A stretch of 64,000 nucleotides of DNA from BACL21 sp038141525 (GTDB taxonomy: Bacteria; Bacteroidota; Bacteroidia; Flavobacteriales; Flavobacteriaceae): assembly GCA_038141525.1 (NCBI GenBank), contig JAYQIF010000004.1:227400-291399 (forward strand), in the 5' to 3' direction. Each line of letters starts with the position of its first letter. Position 1 is the first letter of the stretch. The notes beneath the pieces are model-generated. The model ran no database searches. It was given only the letters and a program-made list of their open reading frames with translations, and was not told the DNA's origin. This document shows, piece after piece, positions 10,798 to 21,713 of this stretch. The position numbers and the translations under genes were made by a program.

Positions 10798-11750
10798 TCG
10801 TTGTTTTTATCGTCTGTATTGTTTTGGGGTTCGTCCTTTCGTCCAAAAAGCGAAAAATGAACATATCGTTTAGGCTGGCTTTTGATGTCTTTGAGCAGAT
10901 TTTGTGCATCCTCCGTCAAAGTTCTCAGGTCGTTATACAGCCCTTTATCTTGCATCAATGCACCCAGACTTCCCTCACCATCAGCCATTGAATTGGTAAT
11001 TTTATTCAGAGCGCTTATGGACCCTGAGAGATCCTTGAGCATTTCGGCTATATTTACGGCCGCAATAGAATCGGTAATGGTCTCAAGATTGGATGAAGTT
11101 TTAAGTATACTCTTAAAGGCGGCATCCAATTCGTTTTGATTTCGGTCGACCAGAAGATTTAATCCCGTGGCGGTTTGACTGAGTTGGTCCATAGCGATAC
11201 TGAGGCTTTCCATGCTTCTGCGCAAATTCTCTTTTGATTTTTGATCAAAAACCTGATCGACATCCGAAAGTACAGAATCCACTTTAGTCAGCGTTGAAAG
11301 TAAACTTTTCTCAATGGGAGTGAACTTTTCAATCAGCCCATCAATCATGCCCGATTCTAGTTCACCACGCAATGTATCTCCCGAGCGGGCCATGACCGGG
11401 TCACCAGACGCAGGCAATACGGCTAAATTATTCCCCCCGATAATGCCTGAAGCATAGATTTTGATCACACTACTTTTGGAAAACTCGAAATCATTTTCAA
11501 TAACAAAACTGACCAAAATTGCGTCGGCTGAATTATTAGCTAACGACAGTTCTTTAACCCGCCCAACACGCATTCCATTTATAGTAACTGGCGCCCCGGC
11601 CTCGAGGCCAACCACATTATCGTAAATGACATAAAACTCTCTTGAGGTTTGGAAGAGTTTGGAGTTTTTCATGTACTGATATCCCAAAATGAATAACAAA
11701 ATGGAAATGACTGCAAAAACACCGGTTTTTATTTCTCTTGAGTAGCGCAA
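10794..11750 (-). CDS. MlaD/MCE-domain protein
   Basis: A 318-residue inner-membrane protein with one N-terminal helix (GVFAVISILLFILGYQYM) and a periplasmic MCE domain (about residues 38-115; VVGLEAGAPVTINGMRVGRV is the typical MCE core). The rest is a long helical tail. MCE proteins form hexameric rings that carry phospholipids between inner and outer membrane as part of an Mla-type ABC system. The ATPase and permease are not in the window. It sits between the amidase gene (upstream on the same strand) and the redox operon. Confidence 0.88.
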   Translation of the reverse strand: MRYSREIKTGVFAVISILLFILGYQYMKNSKLFQTSREFYVIYDNVVGLEAGAPVTINGMRVGRVKELSLANNSADAILVSFVIENDFEFSKSSVIKIYASGIIGGNNLAVLPASGDPVMARSGDTLRGELESGMIDGLIEKFTPIEKSLLSTLTKVDSVLSDVDQVFDQKSKENLRRSMESLSIAMDQLSQTATGLNLLVDRNQNELDAAFKSILKTSSNLETITDSIAAVNIAEMLKDLSGSISALNKITNSMADGEGSLGALMQDKGLYNDLRTLTEDAQNLLKDIKSQPKRYVHFSLFGRKDEPQNNTDDKNND

Positions 11751-11839
11751 GGCTTGGATTTTAGGTTATTCACAAATTTAAGGATTATTCAGGGATGCAC
11801 AGGGGTCATAAACGCCAAAAATTGGTAGTTTATTCACGA

Positions 11840-12960
11840 TTAATTGTTTAAAACTTCGGACACGGACACCCGCTGTTTGTCTTTGAAGGCTACGACATAG
11901 GCCTGAGCATAACCACTGGCCTGCGCCTGTCTTTTCAGGCGCTCTGCCTCTGCATAATCCGTGGTATTTCCAAAGTAATAACGATAAAGCTTTCCGTCTT
12001 TACTGCGGCTGATATTGCTCAAGGCCTTTGAAATTATACGGTTTTGTCGGCAACTTTTTACCGCTCGCCGCGATTTGAACTTTAAACGAAACACCAGGGT
12101 CTACAGCCGAGACCACTGCACCATTTGTATCGGCATCCGGAAGGTTGAGTTGGTTTTGATTGGCATAGTCAATTTCAGACTTGTATTCGAGAATACTGCG
12201 CGCGATTTCGCCTGCCATCTCCTTGCGCCCCTTTTTGAATTTAAGTACGGGCCTTCCTTGTTATTGGTCAGAAATCCTAGCTCTATCAATACGCTCGGCA
12301 TGTACGAGTGATGCAAAACCCAAAACACATCTTGGCGCACACTGCGATCCTTGCGTTTGAGATTGCGCACTAAGTTTTTTTGAATCAGCCCGGCCAATCG
12401 AATGCTTTGATCGAGATATTCTTCCTGCATCAAAGTAAGACCGATCAATGATTCGGGTGAAGACGGGTCAAAACCGCTGTAGCGCTCTTGATAATTGTCT
12501 TCTAAAAAGATGACCTCATTTTCCTTTTTGGCTGTATTGAGGTTTTTATCGCTTTTGCTGAGTCCCATCACGAAAGTCCCCGCACCATAGGCCTGAGAAT
12601 TATGCGAATCACAATGTATAGATACAAAAAGGTCTGCATCGGCTTTGTTGGCGATCGGTGCCCGATCGTAAAGTTCAATAAATACGTCTTTTTTCTGGTG
12701 TAAATCACCTGAACCCCTTGTTGTTCGAGCAATCGACCCACCTGCATTGATACATCCAGAACAATATCTTTTTCTTTAAAACCGTTGCCCAAATTACCCG
12801 GGTCTTTACCTCCATGACCTGGGTCGATCACGACAATAAAGGGCTTGTTTTGCGCCAAAAGTGTCTGAGACACTCCTGCTACAGACATCGTAAACAATGT
12901 GGCTAAGCAAAGCTTAAAAATTTTTGAAATTCTAAAGTCATACGTAAGTGCCAAACACAT
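11840..12960 (-). CDS. N-acetylmuramoyl-L-alanine amidase with C-terminal SPOR-like domain
   Basis: The product starts with a signal peptide (AGVSQTLLAQN) and contains an Amidase_3 domain: VVIDPGHGGKDPGN with the zinc His, then FVSIHCDSH and a C-terminal VLIELGFLTN with the catalytic Glu. The C-terminal 80 residues (KDGKLYRYYFGNTTDY onwards) look like a SPOR peptidoglycan-binding domain. The enzyme splits the amide between MurNAc and the stem peptide in the periplasm during cell separation. The frame is broken three times: one A missing in the run at 12689-12694, an indel at the T run 12232-12236, and one extra base near 12023-12025. Correcting them gives one continuous protein of ordinary length, so I regard it as intact. 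Confidence 0.85.
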
Positions 12961-13127
12961 CGTTATTACTGCTGGGATATTAATTCTATTTAATTAAAAT
13001 TCAAGCCAAAAATTATATGTAATTTTGACCTACAAATACTAAGCCAATTTATAAAAACAACGCCTTTTAGCCTTTGGTTATTCTGTAACTTATTAAAAAA
13101 GTTGTTTACAATAATCGTCCGACGTCC

Positions 13128-15864
13128 TTGCAGCTACGCCCTAACATATTTCGCATTTCTCTGGCCCTAATTTTAGGAGTTTTTGGATTGGCTTATGGAC
13201 AAAATCCAATCGCCCAAGACACGCTCGTTGTAAGCTCTGAGCAAGAGCCATTGCAAAGCACGACCCAAACGCAAACAATTCAATCCAAGACAGCGCAGGA
13301 CAGCCTAATGCCGCAATCGGCAGTTAGCGATACTCTTGTCAGCGCCCCTGAGTTTCTTAGAGGATCTTGTCGATTATTACGGAGAGGATTATGTCTACAT
13401 GGATCAAGAAAACGCCAAGGTATATATGTACAATAAGGCCTTTATGACCTATCAAGACTACCGCATAGACGCCGGAGAAATTATATTGGATTATTCAACA
13501 AACGAAGTATACGCGCGTGGCATTGATAGTGCTGGGGTCTACAGTCAACTTCCTGTTTTTGTTCAGGGCAACAATAAGGTTCAACCGGATTCGATTCGAT
13601 TTAATTTTGAGACTAAGAAGGCTCTGGTCTTTAATTCACGAACCTCACAAAACGACATCAATATGTTGTCGCAGATCACCAAAAAAGAAAATGACTCTGT
13701 TTATTTTCTGCGCAATGTAAAATTTACCACCTCTGAGAATGTCGACGACCCCGAGTATTATTTTTACACGCGCAAAGCTAAATTTGTCCCGCAAAAAAAG
13801 GTAGTGACGGGCCTCACCAACATGTATATTGCCGATGTGCCTACCCCACTAGGACTGCCTTTTGCCTTTTTCCCGCTGGCTGACACCCGGGCTTCTGGAT
13901 TTGTGATTCCCAATATCGGGGAAAATAACAATCGTGGGTTTTTCCTTCAAAATGGAGGCTATTATTTTGCACTCAATGATTATGTTGACCTGACTGTTCT
14001 CGGGGATTATTACACCAATGGGTCTTATGGTTTGCGTCTGGACAGTGATTATGCACTGAGATACAAATTCCGTGGAAATCTCAGTGTGCGCTATGAAAAT
14101 CTGATCAATAGTGAGCGTGGGTTTCCAGATTTTACCCAAAGTAGTTTGTACAATATACGATGGCGCCATACACAAGATCCCAAAGTCAATCCGAGTACGC
14201 GATTTAGCGCTTCGGTAAACCTAGGAAGTAGCCGATATCTGCAGCAATCCATTAATCAAACCAATAACGCCAGCCAGCTGGTCAATACGCTGAGCTCTTC
14301 GGTCTCCTATGCCAAAAGCTTTGATACCGAACCGGCCATACAATTCTCTGCCGCAGCCACACACAGTCAAAACACCCAAACGCAGGTCATCAATATGTCC
14401 CTGCCAAACATTAATGCCAGTATTTCACGTATTTTCCCTTTTGCTCCTAAGGACGGCGCCAAAAAAGGAGTGTTTCAAAACATTAACCTACAATACGACG
14501 TCACTGCAGAAAACCGCATCACCACTACAGATAGCTTATTTTTTAAACCTGAGATGTTTGAAGGTGCCGAGGCTGGTGCCCGACATTCAATACCCTTGGG
14601 CACTAACTTTAAATTATTCAATTACCTCAGCGTTTCTTTGGGCGGTAATTTTCAAGAGACTTGGGTGGGCAAAACGATCAGACGGTCTTATGACCCCGAA
14701 CTCAATGGCGGGCTTGGCGGCGTTGTTCAGGATACCGTTTCTGGTTTTGACAGTTACCGCACCTATGGGTTCTCTACAGGTTTGGGGACTACTGTTTACG
14801 GGACCTTCAATTTTGGTAAGGACAAAAAGATTCAGGCACTTAGGCACGTAATTCGTCCTTCTGTAAGCTACAGCATTAGTCCAGGTTTTGAACAGTATTA
14901 CGAAGAATATACCATCCCTTCTGCAGACCCAGAAGTCAATGCAGAAGTGCAACAGTACTCTCGCTTTGAAAACACAATCTACGGGGCCCCAGGAAAATTG
15001 TACTCCAGCAGCATGAGTTTCGCTTTGAGTAACACTTTGGAGGCCAAGGTGCGCAACCCGGATACCACGGCAACAGAACCCAAAAAGATCGCGCTGCTCA
15101 ATAACTTTAACCTATCCTCGGCCTACAACATTACGGCCGATTCTCTAAACTGGAGTAATGTTCAGTTTACCGGGAGCATTCCCATTATTAAGAAGTTAGA
15201 CTTAAACCTCAATGGTTCGCTGGATCCCTATGCCCTTAATGCCAACAATCAGCGCATTAACACCTTTAACATAAACAATGGAGGTAGTTTGTTTCGACTG
15301 GTTAACGCTAATATGAGTTTTAACTATTCATTTTCATCTAAAGATTTTGATGGCCGAAAGGATAACGACGATGATGATCTCGACGACCCCAACTTTGACA
15401 ATGACACCTTTCGCAATGGTGGACGACCAGACGATTTATTTGGGGATGGCCGCGATATCGCAGACTTGCGCGGTGATGAACCGGCCGATAAAGACAAAAA
15501 AGAAGAAGACGATAAATGGTATAACAACAGCATCCCTTGGGACTTTAGATTGGCCTATACCGTGACTTATGGCAACCAATTAAGACAGAACGAAATCAGT
15601 TCTAACTCGCTGATGATGAGTTCTAATATTACGCTTTCTCCCCGCTGGAGAATCGGTATCTCATCGGGTTACGATTTTAAAAATAAAGGGATTACCCTGA
15701 CCCAAATGCGCTTCGAAAGGGATTTAGAGAGTTGGATCATGCGCTTTAGTTGGACACCCATCGGGGCCCGTAACACCTCATGGAACTTCTTTATCGGCAT
15801 CCGCGGCAGCATATTGCGCGATATAAAATACGACAAACGACGAGAGGCAGATCGTCGCCTATAA
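13128..15864 (+). CDS. lptD: LPS-assembly protein LptD (Bacteroidota type)
   Basis: An outer-membrane beta-barrel protein of about 900 residues. After a signal peptide (SLALILGVFGLAYGQ) comes the OstA-like N-terminal region (YRIDAGEIILDYSTNEVYA) and then a long barrel with many alternating strands. An Asp-rich insert near residue 750 (runs of D/N around 15355-15520) is typical of flavobacterial LptD. LptD with LptE inserts lipopolysaccharide into the outer leaflet. One frameshift at about 13361 divides the N-terminal 80 residues from the rest; removing one A restores APEFLEDLVDYYGEDYV. I took TTG at 13128 as start because no ATG lies upstream in frame, so the true start is uncertain. Confidence 0.85.
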
Positions 15865-15884
15865 ACAACAAAAGATTTAAAACC

Positions 15885-16265
15885 ATGAAACAAATTATCC
15901 ATACTGTAGATGCCCCAGCCCCAATAGGTCCATACAGCCAAGCAGTACGCATGGGCAATACAGTGTATACCTCAGGACAAATCGCCATCGACCCAAAGAC
16001 GGGACAGCTCGTTTCAGGGTCCATTACTGAGGAAACTCATCAGGTCATGCGCAATATGAAAGCAGTACTTGAAGCTGCAGGTTTGAGTTTTGATCAGGTG
16101 CTCAAAAGCACAATTTTTATCACCAATATGGATGATTTCGGGACCATCAATGAGGTCTATGCCAGTTATTTTGACGCGGATACGGCACCAGCACGAGAAA
16201 CCGTACAAGTGGCGCGCTTACCAAAAGATGTTCGCGTAGAAATATCCATGATCGCTGCAGACTAG
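15885..16265 (+). CDS. ridA: RidA-family enamine/imine deaminase
   Basis: A 126-residue protein with the family signature near the C-terminus (PARETVQVARLPKDVRVEIS, including the Arg that binds the substrate carboxylate) and the N-terminal APAPIGPYSQAV. RidA hydrolyses reactive enamines and imines formed by PLP enzymes such as threonine dehydratase; it acts as a cytosolic trimer. The start at 15885 gives the standard N-terminus (MKQIIHTVDAPAP); a longer upstream reading would overlap lptD. It follows lptD by 20 bases. Confidence 0.93.
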   Translation: MKQIIHTVDAPAPIGPYSQAVRMGNTVYTSGQIAIDPKTGQLVSGSITEETHQVMRNMKAVLEAAGLSFDQVLKSTIFITNMDDFGTINEVYASYFDADTAPARETVQVARLPKDVRVEISMIAAD

Positions 16266-16266
16266 C

Positions 16267-19200
16267 TTACAGAGCTTCACGATACAGACGCTTACCAAAT
16301 AATTTTAGAACTAATTCTTGGAAGGTCTCAAAATCGACGGTATAGGAGGCGCCTGCACCCTGTTCAAATATCTGATCCTCACCAATGAACTGAAGATCTG
16401 CTTGACGGTTGAAAAAATTCATGCGCAATGAACCATCGTCATTAACCAACCACTGCACCTGAATGTCTCCGGCCACAGCAGAATCATTAGCGCCTCCTAC
16501 TGGAACCGCTACTTTCCCATTAATCAGGACTCGTTCAGAGATCTGGGTGCTGATCTGTACCCCAACATTGTATTCGAGTTGCGCATTCAAATCGACTTGA
16601 CGCGTACCTATGGTCGGCAGTATTTTAAATTTAGAATCGCTATCGGCCAAGAGGTCTGCTACAAGTTTATTCACACGTTCTGTCAGGGTTCCAACGATAT
16701 TTTGACCGCCCTCCCCTTGAAATGATCCTGTGGCTGCGAGGTAGATGGCTTGAAGTTGCCTTTGCTCGCGTTCATTGAGTTTCACGTTGAGCTCGTCACG
16801 TACGGCAGAAGAAACATTGGGAAAATCGAGTTGGAAATCTAACTCTGGTTGCATGATCTGCCCCGATAGATTCAAAAGCACCTCTACATCTACAGTGCTG
16901 TTCAGCGATGGATTGTCCAAGAGCGCTGAAGGGTTAACGTCCTCTACAAGATATTTAGCCGTTAAATCTAGTTGGGCCTCGTCTGCTGCACCATTCCAAG
17001 TGATTCGACCACCGGGGACCACATCAAGTGTCTTGTCTACGATACCACCGTATTTAAAATCATAATTCCCTTCAATGACGACAAATTCGCCCCACATTTT
17101 GAATTTTCCCAAAGTATTGATCTCAATAAACATGAGCCCTGTGCCACGTCCCTTGAATTTTGAGTTATTGACAGGATCCACTAGAATTTCGACCTCGGCC
17201 TGATCATTGATGTCCAAATCAAAATTCACCGTAAGTCCCTTTATTTCATCGGGCACATAAGTTAAGCCACTAATTCTGGCTTGTTTTTCCTCTGGAGAAA
17301 TAAAACGTATGAACGAATCGTCTCCCACTGTGGAAACATCACTGATCGGGATTTTGAATGTCGTGCCTTCTTGGGTGCGCGCAGTAACATCGATAACCAG
17401 TTCATCTGCAGGCCCAATTATGGTGGCTCCTCCGCCTATAAACGTTGTCCCGTAGTACAACACCGATTCTTCAGCTGGAGTGTCCAGGGCTAAAAACCGA
17501 TCGGTATTCATGTCTAAATCTAAGGCCCACTTGCTAAAGTTCTCATGAGTGATACTGCCATTCAGTGTGGCTTGTGTATTGTATTTAAGGTCGGTAAGGC
17601 GCGTTGGAGCTATATTAAAGGCGCCATTTGATATGGCAACTTTTGCGTTTTGTTCCACGGCCAAATCGATATTGAGATAAGGGATACGGAGTTTGGTTTT
17701 CTTGAGGGTTAAATCACCAGTAAGTGATGGCGCATTATACAAACCTTGTACTCTAGCTCTGCCATCGACACGACCCCTTATGTCACTGAGTACAGTACCT
17801 CCAAGCGGGCTCAGCGCTTCAAGGTCAAAATCTCTAAGGCTGAGATTCATGTCTAAATAAGGCTTAGCTTTTTTGAGGTCAATGGCCCCTATGGCTTTAA
17901 ATTTATTCTTACCCTCTTTGTTTAGTGTGGAATTAATCAAATATTCTGTAAGGTCGTTATTTCCCGTAATTCCAACACTTAGATCGCCCATAGACACCTT
18001 ATTTATGGCAAAAGACGACAGCAGTAAATTAGAACTTGGAAAGTAGTTTTCTTCGATTTTTTTAAACTGTAAGCGCCCATTGAGCATACCGTCTAATTGC
18101 AAATGATCAATACTCGGGAGTATGTGGTCGATATTCACTTGGTCAAAATCCATGACCAAACTCAAGGCGGTTTGGGCATCGCGAAAGCCACTAAAGGTGA
18201 TGCGTTCGGCATTATTGGAGAGCACCAGAGGGGTCAGCCGAAGTGCGTTGTCCTTACCAATAGTTAACCTGTGGGTTTGGGCCTTATTTTCTTTATTGAA
18301 TTGCCAAATTTGATCCCCCAAAATAAGCTTGGACGGGTGTAGCCCAATTACCGCATTTCCTATACTGTCTCTGGTTTGAAATAAATCCAGGGCGTAGTCG
18401 TCTTGCTTGTTTTTGCCCCCTTTTAACGTAAATTGTGTATTGATGGTATCGGCCAGTGCCCCATTGACCAGACGTAAATCATTGAAATATCTTGATCCGG
18501 TATAAATCGAATCAACAGAGACGGCCGAACGATAAAGCTTGTGATCGTTGTCTATGGACAAGTTTACACCACCTAAGTAATTGCCCATGAGCAACAATTC
18601 GGGAGCAGAAAAATCTAATGCAAAGTCTTGCGTATTGTCCGTTACCAAACCTTTGATGCGTGTATTTGATCCCAGTTGTAATTCGGGCAGAAACAAATCG
18701 ACAATCTTGTGGTAGATCTCAAAGTCATAGGACAGGCTTTGATTTGCCGCTACTGGCTCAAGCGAATAATTAACGTAGGTGGTACCAATAGCATTTTGAA
18801 ACAAATTTGGTACATCAGCCCAATTGAATTGGCCTGACAAACTGCCCTTGACCACCTCAGGAGCATCAATGGTCAGTACTTTTTGTTCTAGACCATTGTC
18901 CAATTGCACCGCCAGGTCTTCAAAATAAAAATAGCGTTCCTGAGTTTGGTAAAACGTATTGTCCATCACCAGTGAGCCCGATAACTGATCATAATTCGGG
19001 CCATAGGCTTTTGCCTTAAACGCCCCAGAAAATTCTGCTATCGAATCTCTTTGAATAAGCCCTAGAGTATGCAGGTCGGCAAAACCGACTTGAGCTTCTA
19101 AATCAAACCGCAGCTGATCTTTATTTTCTTCCCCTTTTAGAAAACCACTGCTCTGAAGATACTGGTCAGAAACGCTCCATGACCATTTTTGAAATGGTGC

Positions 19201-20592
19201 CACAAGATCAGATTCGAGCTCAATATTACTGTAGGTATACCCCAGATATTGTACGGCATCAAATGTGGCTGAGATCTGAGTATTTAAGCGATCTGTACTC
19301 AGTCCACGACCCTTGATATTCACTAGACCAGAGACGCCTCCAAGTGATTTATTGCCGATGAGTCGACCCACCTGAAATCCCTCTAATTCTAGCGCTGCAT
19401 TGTAAAATGCATATTCGGCAAGGTCAAGATTGCCCAGTTCAAAATTCGTTTTAATCCTGCCAAGAGCACTGCCTAAAGTACCATCAAAAGTCAATACATC
19501 ACCCTGCAAGCTCAATGCACCGATCATAGAGGTCTTGCCTAATCGTCTCAGTGAGGCCGGTAGGCTCGGTCCGAGGTCTTGAGGCATAAAATCAATCAGA
19601 TCGTCACGACCACTACTCAGGCGCATATCGCTAATGTCTAAATTAAAAGGACTTGTATTGAGCATGTTTTTGAGGCTGACTTCGCCACGCAAAAAGGACT
19701 GCCGGTATTGAAGCTGTGCCTGACTCCAAGTCAAATTATTTAAGGTTCCGTGTATGGCCCCATTAAGTGCAATAAACCCCTTATGGTCAAAGGCATCATA
19801 CCAAGTATTGATATCGGCAGTGGCCAATTTAGATCCTTGCGTTAAGTCTAATTCTAGATATACTTTATCGGAGAAATTGCTCATGCCCTGCGGATAGGAT
19901 AGCGATAAATCTCCACGTAAATCGGATAATTGCGGGGTGATGAGCGTCATGTTAGCGATACCCATTGAGGTACTATCGTAGTAATAGTCACCGGAGAGTT
20001 TAGATACGCGGAGTCCAAAATTGCTCTCAAAACCCATGGCGCTAATTTTAGCCCCAAGGTCTGGCCCGCTAAGCCTAAAGTCTTTAGCATTGAGAAAAAC
20101 TTCATTAAAGGCTAAATCCTGCTCTAAGCCTGGATTGTAATCTTTTATTTCTATCCGGGTGTCTTCCAAAGCTAAACGACCCACCAGAAGTACAAAAGAG
20201 ACCTGATCTTCTGGCTCTTTTGTCTCAGAGGATGGAAACTGCTGCAGAAAATAATCCAAACTGTGGATGGACTCGTCTTCATAAGTGGCAATGCGCAGCA
20301 AGGCATCCTGCAAATCAAGTTTTCCGAAGGCCCATCTATTGGCTTCAAGATCCGTCAAGCTCAACACATTAGTGCCCATTTTGGCGGCTTTGATCAAAGT
20401 ATCTTGATGGTGGTCCATAATTAATACTTGACGCAACTCAAGGACTCCTTTCCAATTGAGCCCAAGGCGTTGAATACTGATGTCTACATCATATTCCTGG
20501 TTTATTTTTTCGGTAATGAACTGAGCAAGTGAGGATTGTACTTTTGGAATGCTCAAAGTAATCAGTACCCCAAAGACCAATAACAGCATCAA
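16267..20592 (-). CDS. tamB: Translocation and assembly module protein TamB
   Basis: A very long protein of 1,441 residues or slightly more. It starts with a hydrophobic anchor (MMLLLVFGVLITLSIPKVQ), continues with AsmA-like repeats of beta-strands, and ends in the DUF490/TamB C-terminal domain (near LDLTAKYLVEDVNPSALLDN and the final VDFETFQELVLKLFGKRL). TamB bridges the periplasm and moves phospholipid or helps outer-membrane protein insertion together with a BamA-like partner. The partner is not in the window. Sequence before 20592 (LIQILKRFALL) looks like the true start of the anchor, but no ATG is seen in frame, so the start may lie upstream or be hidden by an indel. Confidence 0.9.
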   Translation of the reverse strand: MMLLLVFGVLITLSIPKVQSSLAQFITEKINQEYDVDISIQRLGLNWKGVLELRQVLIMDHHQDTLIKAAKMGTNVLSLTDLEANRWAFGKLDLQDALLRIATYEDESIHSLDYFLQQFPSSETKEPEDQVSFVLLVGRLALEDTRIEIKDYNPGLEQDLAFNEVFLNAKDFRLSGPDLGAKISAMGFESNFGLRVSKLSGDYYYDSTSMGIANMTLITPQLSDLRGDLSLSYPQGMSNFSDKVYLELDLTQGSKLATADINTWYDAFDHKGFIALNGAIHGTLNNLTWSQAQLQYRQSFLRGEVSLKNMLNTSPFNLDISDMRLSSGRDDLIDFMPQDLGPSLPASLRRLGKTSMIGALSLQGDVLTFDGTLGSALGRIKTNFELGNLDLAEYAFYNAALELEGFQVGRLIGNKSLGGVSGLVNIKGRGLSTDRLNTQISATFDAVQYLGYTYSNIELESDLVAPFQKWSWSVSDQYLQSSGFLKGEENKDQLRFDLEAQVGFADLHTLGLIQRDSIAEFSGAFKAKAYGPNYDQLSGSLVMDNTFYQTQERYFYFEDLAVQLDNGLEQKVLTIDAPEVVKGSLSGQFNWADVPNLFQNAIGTTYVNYSLEPVAANQSLSYDFEIYHKIVDLFLPELQLGSNTRIKGLVTDNTQDFALDFSAPELLLMGNYLGGVNLSIDNDHKLYRSAVSVDSIYTGSRYFNDLRLVNGALADTINTQFTLKGGKNKQDDYALDLFQTRDSIGNAVIGLHPSKLILGDQIWQFNKENKAQTHRLTIGKDNALRLTPLVLSNNAERITFSGFRDAQTALSLVMDFDQVNIDHILPSIDHLQLDGMLNGRLQFKKIEENYFPSSNLLLSSFAINKVSMGDLSVGITGNNDLTEYLINSTLNKEGKNKFKAIGAIDLKKAKPYLDMNLSLRDFDLEALSPLGGTVLSDIRGRVDGRARVQGLYNAPSLTGDLTLKKTKLRIPYLNIDLAVEQNAKVAISNGAFNIAPTRLTDLKYNTQATLNGSITHENFSKWALDLDMNTDRFLALDTPAEESVLYYGTTFIGGGATIIGPADELVIDVTARTQEGTTFKIPISDVSTVGDDSFIRFISPEEKQARISGLTYVPDEIKGLTVNFDLDINDQAEVEILVDPVNNSKFKGRGTGLMFIEINTLGKFKMWGEFVVIEGNYDFKYGGIVDKTLDVVPGGRITWNGAADEAQLDLTAKYLVEDVNPSALLDNPSLNSTVDVEVLLNLSGQIMQPELDFQLDFPNVSSAVRDELNVKLNEREQRQLQAIYLAATGSFQGEGGQNIVGTLTERVNKLVADLLADSDSKFKILPTIGTRQVDLNAQLEYNVGVQISTQISERVLINGKVAVPVGGANDSAVAGDIQVQWLVNDDGSLRMNFFNRQADLQFIGEDQIFEQGAGASYTVDFETFQELVLKLFGKRLYREAL

Positions 20593-20662
20593 GAGGGCGA
20601 AACGCTTTAATATTTGAATTAGTTTTTTGATCCCTCTTATTGTTTTAAATTTGTTTCAAACA

Positions 20663-21712
20663 ATGGTGCTTGTCACCAACAACCGATTTACATTGAGTAA
20701 AGACACCTATATTTTGGCCATTGAATCGTCCTGTGATGATACTGCCGCCGCTGTAATGCATAACGACCGCGTTTTATCTAATGTTGTGGCCAACCAAGAA
20801 ATTCACCGCGCTTATGGCGGTGTGGTTCCTGAGCTGGCCTCAAGGGCGCATCAGCAAAACATCGTTCCTGTTGTTGATCAGGCGTTACAACAAGCAAATA
20901 TCGATAAAAATCAGTTAAGTGCCATTGCTTTTACTCAAGGTCCTGGACTGATGGGATCACTTTTGGTCGGCACGAGTTTTGCTAAAAGTTTATCGCTGGG
21001 ATTAAACATTCCTTTGATTAATGTACACCACATGCACGCCCACATATTGGCACATTTTATACAAGATCCCGAGCAAAAAATACCAGAGTTTCCCTTCATT
21101 GCCTTGACCATTAGTGGCGGACACACCCAAATTGTTTTGGTCAAAGATTATTTCGATATGGAAATAATCGGAGAAACTATTGACGATGCCGTTGGTGAAG
21201 CCTACGACAAATCTGCCAAAATGCTAGGGCTACCCTACCCTGGTGGTCCTCTTGTAGATCGGTATGCCAAAGAAGGCAACCCAGAGGCGTACAGTTTTCC
21301 AAAACCCAAAGTCGATCCGCTGAATTTTAGTTTCAGTGGACTCAAAACCGCTATTCTGTACTTTTTGGAAAAACAAAAAGCTAAGGACCCAGACTTTCTA
21401 ACCCATGCCATGAAAGACGTTTGTGCGAGTATTCAAAAGACTATTGTGGACTATCTCATGGAAAAATTAGACAATGCAGTAACTCAGACTGGAGTCAATC
21501 GTATTGCTATTGGAGGTGGTGTCTCCGCTAATTCTGGGATTCGCGCAGCTCTGGCTCAAGCTGAGTCCGAGCGTGGTTGGCAGACCTACGTGCCAAAATT
21601 TGCTTATTGTACCGATAATGCCGCCATGATCGGCATTGTGGGGTATTTAAAATTTTTGGAAGGACACCAGGCCAATCATGACATAGCGGCCAAATCAAGA
21701 TTGAGTTTTTAG
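20663..21712 (+). CDS. tsaD: tRNA N6-adenosine threonylcarbamoyltransferase TsaD
   Basis: A 349-residue enzyme of the Kae1/TsaD family. It shows AIESSCDDTAAAV at the N-terminus, the metal-binding HMHAH motif in INVHHMHAHILAHF, and the ASKHA-fold segments SGGHTQIVLV, PYPGGPLVDR and IAIGGGVSANSGIR. With TsaB, TsaC and TsaE it adds threonylcarbamoyl to A37 of ANN-reading tRNAs. The start is not certain: ATG at 20663 adds a short tail before the conserved YILAIESS; a TTG at 20693 is the other candidate. It is divergent from tamB and followed directly by rsmE. Confidence 0.95.
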   Translation: MVLVTNNRFTLSKDTYILAIESSCDDTAAAVMHNDRVLSNVVANQEIHRAYGGVVPELASRAHQQNIVPVVDQALQQANIDKNQLSAIAFTQGPGLMGSLLVGTSFAKSLSLGLNIPLINVHHMHAHILAHFIQDPEQKIPEFPFIALTISGGHTQIVLVKDYFDMEIIGETIDDAVGEAYDKSAKMLGLPYPGGPLVDRYAKEGNPEAYSFPKPKVDPLNFSFSGLKTAILYFLEKQKAKDPDFLTHAMKDVCASIQKTIVDYLMEKLDNAVTQTGVNRIAIGGGVSANSGIRAALAQAESERGWQTYVPKFAYCTDNAAMIGIVGYLKFLEGHQANHDIAAKSRLSF

Positions 21713-21713
21713 T